A program made the translations under genes and the position numbers. DNA of 64,000 nucleotides from Lewinella sp. 4G2. GTDB taxonomy: Bacteria > Bacteroidota > Bacteroidia > Chitinophagales > Saprospiraceae. Of this stretch, positions 53,542 through 59,853 are shown piece after piece. The stretch covers positions 3,038,001-3,102,000 of the forward strand of contig NZ_LVWJ02000014.1 of assembly GCF_001625015.1 (NCBI RefSeq), in the 5' to 3' direction. Within the stretch, counting starts at the first letter, position 1; each line of letters opens with the position of its first letter. The notes under the pieces are model-generated. The model did no database searches and was not told the DNA's origin. It saw only the letters and a list, made by a program, of their open reading frames with translations.

Positions 53542-53853
53542 CTAGACCGTGACGGAATCAATTTTGATTTTGGTGAACTGCTGGCGGTGGCCATTCTTCA
53601 CTCGGTAGCCCTTGCGGCGCTTCTTCTTGAAGATGACGACCTTGTCGCCTTTCACGTGATCAATTACGGTAGCGCCTACGCTGGCGCCACTGACGTTCGG
53701 CGTGCCGATGGACGTACCCGCATCACCCGAGGTGAAGTGGACATCGCTGAAACTGACGGAATCGCCAGCGTTGGCTTCTAGCCGGTGGACGAAGATCTCC
53801 TGACCTTCCTCTACTTTGAATTGCTGACCGGCTATGGTTACGATTGCAAACAT
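53542..53853 (-). CDS. rplU: 50S ribosomal protein L21
   Basis: A 103-residue L21: MFAIVTIAGQQFKVEEGQEI, then KGDKVVIFKKKRRKGYRVKNGHRQQFTKIKID. It has normal length without the HHH tail that many relatives carry. It is first gene of the rplU-rpmA pair, with a 176-bp spacer before rpmA and a TACCTTTG promoter box 24 bp upstream of the ATG. Confidence 0.97.
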   Translation of the reverse strand: MFAIVTIAGQQFKVEEGQEIFVHRLEANAGDSVSFSDVHFTSGDAGTSIGTPNVSGASVGATVIDHVKGDKVVIFKKKRRKGYRVKNGHRQQFTKIKIDSVTV

Positions 53854-53877
53854 TAGGAAATTGTTTTAATTGGGCCG

Positions 53878-53885
53878 CAAAGGTA
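53878..53885 (-). promoter_or_regulatory. -7 promoter element for rplU
   Basis: The minus strand reads TACCTTTG (TAnnTTTG). The surrounding GCCGCAAARGTAAG, in plus-strand sense, is shared with the ychF upstream region. Confidence 0.5.
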
Positions 53886-53947
53886 AGACATTCTCCACAA
53901 TTTCACTATGGCTTCCCCATAACTATTTCGTTACCGGCCAATTAGGG

Positions 53948-54088
53948 CTAACCCTCAGTACTATCCTTCCCCAACTGGCGGAAAACGAAGATGCCTACCG
54001 CAGCCACGACGGCAATGATGAGGGCCAGGACGATGTAGCTACTGGTACTACCGTTGCCGGCTAAAATGGGAGGGAACTTCAGAAACAT
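53948..54088 (-). CDS. 46-aa single-pass membrane protein
   Basis: A complete small frame MFLKFPPILAGNGSTSSYIV continuing through a hydrophobic segment (LALIIAVVAAVGIFVF) to a short Arg/Lys-bearing tail. One transmembrane helix fills about a third of it. It sits alone between rplU's promoter and ychF on the same strand. No family is recognised. Confidence 0.55.
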   Translation of the reverse strand: MFLKFPPILAGNGSTSSYIVLALIIAVVAAVGIFVFRQLGKDSTEG

Positions 54089-54174
54089 AGAGCAATCGCT
54101 TTGGTAACGTGTCTAACCTCACCCAGGAACATTAGTTCTCGAGTGACTAGGTCAACCAGTGAGCACAAATACCT

Positions 54175-55272
54175 CTAGACATTAAAACGGAAGTGCATCA
54201 CGTCGCCATCTTCCACGACGTATTCCTTCCCTTCCACGTTTAACTTGCCGTTGTCGCGGGCGGATGCCTCCGAACCGTACTTAACGTAGTCATCGTAGTG
54301 GATTACCTCCGCGCGGATGAATCCCTTCTCAAAGTCCGTATGAATCACGCCGGCGGCGCCGGGTGCTTTGGTGCCGGCCGTGATCGTCCAGGCCCGGACT
54401 TCTTTCTCACCGGCGGTGAAGTAGGTACGCAGATTGAGTAAAATGTAGCTGGAACGGATAACGCGGTTAACGCCCGGTTCATCCAGGCCCATATCCGTCA
54501 GGAACTCCTGCCGGTCTTCGGCCGTGTCGAGTTCGGCGATCTCGGCTTCGATCTGCGCGCTAACGAGTAGGACTTCCGCCTGTTCTGCGGCTACGTTTGC
54601 TTTGAAAGCTTCCGTGTGCTTATTGCCACCGGGGAAGGAATCCTCATCAACGTTACAAACGTAGAGGATGGGCTTGGCCGTCAGTAGAAACAGGTCGTCA
54701 ATGATCGGTCCGGAATCATCGTCCGTTTCAAAACTACGGGCGGGCTTTTCTGAGTTGAGGTGGTCCAGCAGCGCATCGTAGATGTCTACGGTTTTCGCGT
54801 GCTCCTTGTTGCCGGACTTGGCGGTGCGGCGAAGTTTGTCCGCCCGCTTTTCGATGGTCTCAATATCCTTAAAGATCAGCTCGGTATCGATGATCATCTT
54901 ATCGCGGACGGGGTCTACGGAACCATCGACGTGCACAACGTTGTCGTCATCAAAACAACGCACGACGTGGATGATGGCATCCGTTTCCCGGATGTTTCCC
55001 AGGAACTGGTTCCCCAATCCCTCACCCTTGCTGGCACCTTTGATCAGGCCGGCGATGTCGACAATATCCACCGTGGTGGGCTGCACCTTTTGCGGATTGA
55101 CCAATTCGGCCAGTTTATCCAGCCGGGGGTCGGGTACGGTGATGACGCCTACGTTCGGTTCCTTCGTCGCGAAGGGGTAGTTGGCAGCTAACGCCTTCGC
55201 GGAAGTCAGTGCGTTAAACAGGGTAGATTTTCCAACATTCGGCAAGCCGACGATTCCACATTTCAGGGCCAT
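54175..55272 (-). CDS. ychF: Ribosome-binding ATPase/GTPase YchF
   Basis: A 365-residue OBG-family protein. The P-loop is CGIVGLPNVGKSTLFNALT, followed by PNVGVITVPDPRLDKLAELV, switch IVDIAGLIKGASKGEGLGNQFL and NVDED. A C-terminal TGS domain has TFFTAGEKEVRAWTI-like YFTAGEKEVRAWTI, GVIHTDFEKGFIRAEVI and VEDGDVMHFRFNV. YchF preferentially hydrolyses ATP and is tied to ribosomes and stress. A -7 box TACTTTTG lies 18 bp upstream of the ATG. Confidence 0.97.
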   Translation of the reverse strand: MALKCGIVGLPNVGKSTLFNALTSAKALAANYPFATKEPNVGVITVPDPRLDKLAELVNPQKVQPTTVDIVDIAGLIKGASKGEGLGNQFLGNIRETDAIIHVVRCFDDDNVVHVDGSVDPVRDKMIIDTELIFKDIETIEKRADKLRRTAKSGNKEHAKTVDIYDALLDHLNSEKPARSFETDDDSGPIIDDLFLLTAKPILYVCNVDEDSFPGGNKHTEAFKANVAAEQAEVLLVSAQIEAEIAELDTAEDRQEFLTDMGLDEPGVNRVIRSSYILLNLRTYFTAGEKEVRAWTITAGTKAPGAAGVIHTDFEKGFIRAEVIHYDDYVKYGSEASARDNGKLNVEGKEYVVEDGDVMHFRFNV

Positions 55273-55290
55273 GAGCGTTCAATTTGGCCG

Positions 55291-55298
55291 CAAAAGTA
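55291..55298 (-). promoter_or_regulatory. -7 promoter element for ychF
   Basis: The minus strand reads TACTTTTG, fitting TAnnTTTG, with a plus-strand context GGCCGCAAAAGTAAG almost identical to that before rplU. Confidence 0.5.
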
Positions 55299-55403
55299 AG
55301 GTATTCTTTGCGGTGCGCTACTTATTTCTGAAGCGGGTTTGACTTGAAGTCTCGCTGAATGGTTAGTAGTGATTGAACAGGCGACAAACTTGCTTTCCCC
55401 TGG

Positions 55404-56111
55404 CTAGCTCACGTAAAGCGTGAAGCTGGTGTCAAAAGTAGTCAGCTTATAAAGGAAGCTGGTAAATAGGTCGTTGTAGAGGAAAAAGGTCAGTACGGCA
55501 AAAAGGAGAAAGCCAAAAACACTACCCCACAAGTGGGCGCTGTGGCCAATGTTGTCACCGCCCCGCTTATCCGCATAACTACTGTATAACATGTAGCCGA
55601 CGCCCCAGACAATGGGAGGAATGATTCCCCAGAAGATGGGGGTCCAAGGAATGAAGAACGTCAGTGGCCAGATCATGCCCGATACCGCACCCGATGCACC
55701 CAGCGCGCGGTAGCCGTAATTATCCTGGTGCTTCATGTAATCAGGAATGCCAGCTAAAATGATGAGGGCAACGTAAAATAATAAGTAAGCAACCCCACCG
55801 AACGTCGGTCCGAACATCACCTGAAAGCTGGATTCCGCCTCCCCTCCAAAAATGTACAGCGTGTACATATTAAAGGCCAGGTGCATGAAATCTGCGTGGA
55901 TGAATCCGCCACTCACGAAGCGGTAAGTTTCTCCCCGCTCCTTGATGGCCGCCGGCACGAACAGCAATTGATTGACCAACTGCGGGTTGTTCATGGCGTA
56001 AAGAGAAACCGCAACGGTGACTCCAATTATCAGATAGGTGATGAGCATAGGAAAGGGGGCGTTAACTTGCGCCAAATCTACGATAAGCAGTTCGTTTACC
56101 CCCTTAAGCAA
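55404..56111 (-). CDS. Rhomboid-family intramembrane serine protease
   Basis: A 235-residue (or 214 from ATG 56048) six-helix membrane protein. It has FIHADFMHLAFNMYTLYIFG (the HxxxxHxxxN region), the catalytic Ser in ALGASGAVSGM, and the catalytic His in NIGHSAHLWGSVFGF. Rhomboids cleave within or near transmembrane helices of substrates. It is divergent from the Dabb gene, with only 5 bp between them, so promoters must overlap the opposite gene's start. Confidence 0.9.
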   Translation of the reverse strand: MLKGVNELLIVDLAQVNAPFPMLITYLIIGVTVAVSLYAMNNPQLVNQLLFVPAAIKERGETYRFVSGGFIHADFMHLAFNMYTLYIFGGEAESSFQVMFGPTFGGVAYLLFYVALIILAGIPDYMKHQDNYGYRALGASGAVSGMIWPLTFFIPWTPIFWGIIPPIVWGVGYMLYSSYADKRGGDNIGHSAHLWGSVFGFLLFAVLTFFLYNDLFTSFLYKLTTFDTSFTLYVS

Positions 56112-56116
56112 AATGT

Positions 56117-56437
56117 ATGGCTGACCGCCCCACCAAAATGATCCACACCGTCTACTTCTGGTTGAAGGAAGAACTCACCGAAGCGGAAAGGAGCAACTTC
56201 GTTGCCGGTGCCAGCGCCCTGGCAACGGCACCCACCGTACTGCATTTCTACGGCGGTGGGCCCGCCCCAACCGAAGAACGTGACGTCACGGATCATTCCT
56301 TCGATTACAGCATCCATCTCCACTTTGCGAGCGTGCCGGACCAGAAGTTGTACCAGGATGACCCAGTACACCTGAAGTTCGTAGAGGAGCAGGCCCACAA
56401 GTTTGCGACCGTCAAAGTATTCGATAGCCTCGCCTGA
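56117..56437 (+). CDS. Dabb (stress-responsive A/B barrel) protein
   Basis: A 106-residue dimeric ferredoxin-like barrel protein: MIHTVYFWLKEELTEAERSN, then HSFDYSIHLHFASVPDQKLYQDDPVHLKFVE. The DPVHLKFV helix is diagnostic. The biochemical role is unknown in most cases. It lies 10 bp upstream of moaD and may share its transcript. Confidence 0.88.
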   Translation: MADRPTKMIHTVYFWLKEELTEAERSNFVAGASALATAPTVLHFYGGGPAPTEERDVTDHSFDYSIHLHFASVPDQKLYQDDPVHLKFVEEQAHKFATVKVFDSLA

Positions 56438-56447
56438 TCATTCCTCG

Positions 56448-56687
56448 ATGACCATCAACGTACACACTTTTGCGGCCGCTAAAGAATTATTAGGTTCACC
56501 CATCTCCGTTATCGTGCACAAAGGGGCAACCGTTGCCGAATTGCGCGCGGCCATCCTCGAGCAGTACGTTGAACTGGGCGAACTGAAAGACTTCGCCATC
56601 GCCCGTAACGAAGCCTACGCGCGGCCGGAAGATCCCATCACGGCCAGCGATAACCTCGTCATCATTCCCCCCGTAAGCGGCGGGTAA
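56448..56687 (+). CDS. moaD: Molybdopterin synthase small subunit
   Basis: From ATG 56448, a 79-residue ubiquitin-fold protein: MTINVHTFAAAKELLG, AIARNEAYARPEDPI, ending VIIPPVSGG. The C-terminal Gly-Gly is adenylated by the MoeB-type enzyme and becomes the thiocarboxylate sulfur donor. It is followed after 9 bp by moaE. Confidence 0.93.
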   Translation: MTINVHTFAAAKELLGSPISVIVHKGATVAELRAAILEQYVELGELKDFAIARNEAYARPEDPITASDNLVIIPPVSGG

Positions 56688-56696
56688 ATCCTGAAT

Positions 56697-57113
56697 ATGA
56701 TCGACGTACAACTCCTTGGCGAAGCTCTTAGCCTCGATGATTGCAATCAGTTCGTGGCCGATCCTGCCTGCGGCGGGCTGGCCTTTTTCGTCGGCACCAT
56801 CCGCAACCACAACCAGGGGGAAACCGTCACCCACCTCGAATTTTCGAGCTACGACCCGATGGCCATCAAGGAGATGCAAAAGATCGCCGAACGTGCCATT
56901 GCCGAATTCGGCCTAGCCAAAATCAGCCTTCACCACCGGAAGGGAACTCTACAAATCGGGGACGTCGCCGTAATCGTCGCCGTCTCCAGTCACCACCGTA
57001 AGGCGGCCTTCGCGGGCTGTGAATTCATCATTGACGAGCTAAAGAAAACCGTCCCCATCTGGAAAAAGGAATTCCGGGACGACGGTAGCTTTTGGATCAA
57101 TTCCCGTCCCTAA
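56697..57113 (+). CDS. moaE: Molybdopterin synthase large subunit
   Basis: A 138-residue MoaE: ADPACGGLAFFVGTIRNHNQGETV, FSSYDPMAIKEMQKIAERA, HHRKGTLQIGDVAVIVAVSS and IDELKKTVPIWKKEF with the catalytic lysines. It converts precursor Z (cPMP) to molybdopterin with MoaD. Its stop overlaps the converging moeB stop by 4 bp. Confidence 0.95.
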   Translation: MIDVQLLGEALSLDDCNQFVADPACGGLAFFVGTIRNHNQGETVTHLEFSSYDPMAIKEMQKIAERAIAEFGLAKISLHHRKGTLQIGDVAVIVAVSSHHRKAAFAGCEFIIDELKKTVPIWKKEFRDDGSFWINSRP

Positions 57114-58144
57114 CGGCCAAAAGCGACCAACCCGCCCCGCAAACTCAGGGCACGGTAACCGGCCTTTTGGAGTTGGGCGGCCAGCATCAGACTGAGCTTT
57201 CCGGAATTACAGTACAACAGGTACTCGCCGTCTTCCTTCATCTGTTCCACGCACTGCCCAAAAGGGTTGCGCTTCGTCAGTCGGATCACCCCTTCATCCG
57301 GCTCGGGTTCCCGCTGCTCGTCCAGCATCGTGAACACTTTGGTGTAGCGGCTTAGGTCAAAATCATCCGTCTCCAACTCGGCGCGGCGGGAGGTGACGTT
57401 GCGGAAGGGTGGGGGGACGTCTTTCACGTAGGTTTTCGGTACTTGCAGGCGGTGTTGCCGGTGCGTTAGCGCATCGTAGGTAATCAGGGTATTGGTTGGA
57501 ACGCCGGGGAGACCTATCAGGTAGGTCAGCGCCGTCGTCGCCTGTTGCAATCCAATCGTTGCTACCGCGGTTCCTAGCACCCCGGTCGTGGCACAATCTG
57601 GAAGAGTTGGGTCGGGTTCGGGGTACAGGTCCCGCAGGTGGGGGGCATCTTTTACGTCGTTTGGGAACAAACAAAGGTAGCCGGAGAAACCTTGGGCGGC
57701 GCCGTATACGAGGGGAGTCCTAAGGGTATGGCAGGCATCGCTCAGGAGGTGTTTCGTGGCCGCATCGTCGCAGCAATCCAGCACAATATCAGCGGCCTCA
57801 ATTAGTGCTTTCACGTTCCCCGCATCCAGGTAAGTTTTTTGGGCGCTGACGCGGGTGCCAAGGTGAAGGGAACGGCAGTATTCAGCCAGTGCCTCCACCT
57901 TGTACCGGGGATCATCCTCCCGGTAAAAGACCTGCCGGTGTAAATTGGAAAGGGAAATGCGGTCGCCATCCACCAACGTCAAACGGCCAACGCCGGCGCC
58001 GGCCAGGTACACGGCGGCTGGGGAACCCAGTCCACCGCAGCCGACGATCAACACGTGGGATTTGCCCAACTTCTCCTGACCAGCTTGCCCAACTCCGGGC
58101 AGGACGGTTTGCCGGACAAATCTCTTCTCTCCACTGGCCATCAC
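57110..58144 (-). CDS. moeB: MoeB/ThiF-type sulfur-carrier adenylyltransferase with rhodanese domain
   Basis: A 344-residue enzyme. The E1-like half has SHVLIVGCGGLGSPAAVYLAGAGVG, LVDGDRISLSNLHRQVFYRED and VLDCCDDAATKHLLSDAC. The rhodanese half ends with YLLYCNSGKLSLMLA. Only one Cys of the first zinc CxxC remains (GYLCLFPN) and I see no second pair, so the zinc site seems lost. It adenylates MoaD (and possibly ThiS). An exact dispersed-motif copy (57841-57858) encodes TRVSAQ at residues 96-102. The gene overlaps moaC by 4 bp. Confidence 0.88.
   Translation of the reverse strand: MMASGEKRFVRQTVLPGVGQAGQEKLGKSHVLIVGCGGLGSPAAVYLAGAGVGRLTLVDGDRISLSNLHRQVFYREDDPRYKVEALAEYCRSLHLGTRVSAQKTYLDAGNVKALIEAADIVLDCCDDAATKHLLSDACHTLRTPLVYGAAQGFSGYLCLFPNDVKDAPHLRDLYPEPDPTLPDCATTGVLGTAVATIGLQQATTALTYLIGLPGVPTNTLITYDALTHRQHRLQVPKTYVKDVPPPFRNVTSRRAELETDDFDLSRYTKVFTMLDEQREPEPDEGVIRLTKRNPFGQCVEQMKEDGEYLLYCNSGKLSLMLAAQLQKAGYRALSLRGGLVAFGR
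57841..57858 (+). repeat. Dispersed 18-bp motif, copy 14 (exact)
   Basis: GGGCGCTGACGCGGGTGC; minus-strand moeB reads it as TRVSAQ. Confidence 0.9.
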
Positions 58145-58659
58145 TTTTGGATTTCGGAATGGTGGTAATCCGACTTTCCGCCGGTTTTGGTCACCAGGTG
58201 GACGTTCTCGATCCGGATGTCGTGGCTCATCGCCTTACACATATCGTAAACCGTTAATGCTGCCACCGTGGCTCCGTGGAGGGCCTCCATTTCTACGCCC
58301 GTTCTGCCGGCCGTCCGGACGGTACACGTCACCCGCATCGCACCCGCGGCAGCGCTCGCATTACTTGATTGGTCGCTGTCGTTGAGCGCCTCGATGTGAA
58401 TCTTGCAGGAGGAGATGGGGATGGCGTGGCACAGCGGAATGACCGCCCAGGTCTGCTTCACCGCCATCGTACCCGCAATGATGGCCGTGTTAATGACGGA
58501 ACCTTTTTTCGTGGAAAAGCCCGCCGCGGTGAGCTCCGCCATGATGGCTGCTCCGACGACGATCGTAGCTTCCGCGGTGGCCCGCCGATCCGTGATCTTT
58601 TTGTCGCCAACGTCGACCATAGTAGGGCGGCCGGAATCATCAAGGTGGGTGAGGGGCAT
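58141..58659 (-). CDS. moaC: Cyclic pyranopterin monophosphate synthase accessory protein
   Basis: A 172-residue MoaC: LTHLDDSGRPTMVDVGDKKITDR, KKGSVINTAIIAGTMAVKQTW, IPLCHAIPISSCKIHIE, GRTGVEMEALHGATVAALTVYDMCKA and VHLVTKTGGKSD. It acts after MoaA in making cPMP. The loop between two beta strands (SNASAAAGAMRV, about residues 98-110) is longer than in E. coli as I recall it, and is encoded by a dispersed-motif copy (58340-58357). Confidence 0.95.
   Translation of the reverse strand: MPLTHLDDSGRPTMVDVGDKKITDRRATAEATIVVGAAIMAELTAAGFSTKKGSVINTAIIAGTMAVKQTWAVIPLCHAIPISSCKIHIEALNDSDQSSNASAAAGAMRVTCTVRTAGRTGVEMEALHGATVAALTVYDMCKAMSHDIRIENVHLVTKTGGKSDYHHSEIQK
58340..58357 (-). repeat. Dispersed 18-bp motif, copy 15 (17/18)
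   Basis: GAGCGCTGCCGCGGGTGC on the minus strand; read SAAAGA in a loop of MoaC, about 480 bp from copy 14. Confidence 0.85.
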
Positions 58660-58686
58660 GGGGTTTGGATTAGGGATGAGAAGAGC

Positions 58687-59664
58687 TTAGCCGCCAATGG
58701 AAGTCATTGAAGCAAAAGTGGAACTCGATTGCTCCAACTTCTGAGTAACGTGGCCATTAACGTGCTTACCCGCCACAAAAATAGTGATGAGTTCGGCGAG
58801 TTCGGATTCGCCAATGCCCGCTCGTAGAAGCGGCCGCAATTCAAGGCCTTTAGTGGAGTAAAGGCAGTTCAGCAGCGTCCCTTTCGGCGTCACCCGCAGG
58901 CGATTGCAGCTGCCGCAAAGCGTGCGACTGTAGGCCGGAATGATGCCAAAACTGCCAAGGTAGCCAGGCACACGATACCGTTGCGCACTACTGTGGCGAT
59001 CGTCCGTATTAACGGCTAAATCGGGGTGCTGGGAACGAATACGAGTAAGCATCTCCGTGGCCGATAAGAAGAGATGGTGGTTGCCATCACCATCGTTAAA
59101 GGGCATGGCTTCGATGAAGCGAACGTCAATGGCCCGATCTTTGGTGAGGGCCACGAAATCGAGCAACTCGTCGTCGTTACGGCTCGCCATAACGACCACG
59201 TTGATCTTAGTATTCAGCTGCGCAGCTTGAAGCAATTCCAGCGCCCGCCAGGTGCCGTCAAATTCATCCCGACGGGTAATTTCGAAGAAGCGTTCCGGCC
59301 GCAAAGTGTCCAGGCTGAGGTTATAATTGGTCAGGCCCGCCGCTACTAAACGGTCGAGGTGTTGGGGCAAAAGGATACCATTCGTCGTCATCGCCAGGGT
59401 GGGGAAGAGGGGGCTGAGGCCGTCCACCAAGTCCGTCAAACCACGGCGCGAGAGTGGTTCACCACCCGTCAGCCGGACTTTGTTGACGCCCAGATCGGCC
59501 AACGTTCGGCAAAGGAGCAGGATTTCCTCGAAGGTCAGCAGTTCGGAACGGGGGCTGAAATCGATACCTTCCGCCGGCATGCAGTACCGGCACCGCAGGT
59601 TGCACCGGTCCGTAACGGCCAGGCGCAAATAGGTAGTTTGGCGGTGGTGATTATCGAGTAGCAT
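58687..59664 (-). CDS. moaA: GTP 3',8-cyclase (radical SAM)
   Basis: About 325 residues from ATG 59664 (an upstream ATG at 59688 is possible). A radical-SAM cluster lies in DRCNLRCRYCMPAEG; VRLTGGEPLSRRGL and TNGILLPQHLDRLV are typical. The C-terminal [4Fe-4S] site has CGSCNRLRVTPKGTLLNCLY, and the protein ends SMTSIGG with the Gly-Gly tail needed for activity. It is the first gene of moaA-moaC-moeB, facing moaD-moaE. No molybdenum-cofactor riboswitch was recognised upstream. Confidence 0.94.
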   Translation of the reverse strand: MLLDNHHRQTTYLRLAVTDRCNLRCRYCMPAEGIDFSPRSELLTFEEILLLCRTLADLGVNKVRLTGGEPLSRRGLTDLVDGLSPLFPTLAMTTNGILLPQHLDRLVAAGLTNYNLSLDTLRPERFFEITRRDEFDGTWRALELLQAAQLNTKINVVVMASRNDDELLDFVALTKDRAIDVRFIEAMPFNDGDGNHHLFLSATEMLTRIRSQHPDLAVNTDDRHSSAQRYRVPGYLGSFGIIPAYSRTLCGSCNRLRVTPKGTLLNCLYSTKGLELRPLLRAGIGESELAELITIFVAGKHVNGHVTQKLEQSSSTFASMTSIGG

Positions 59665-59853
59665 TACTTGCTCACGAAGGTAGTGCATTTGCCGGCCGGG
59701 AGGCGCGGGGAACAAGTGTATTGGATAAATATGACTTTCCGCCCGGATTCGAGGGGAAATCCCTAACAATACCGCTGCAAGTATCCCGCGGAATCACCTT
59801 GCGTACCGTACTTTCGCACCTAGCCCTCAGCGGGGCAGGATTTCACTTACTGT

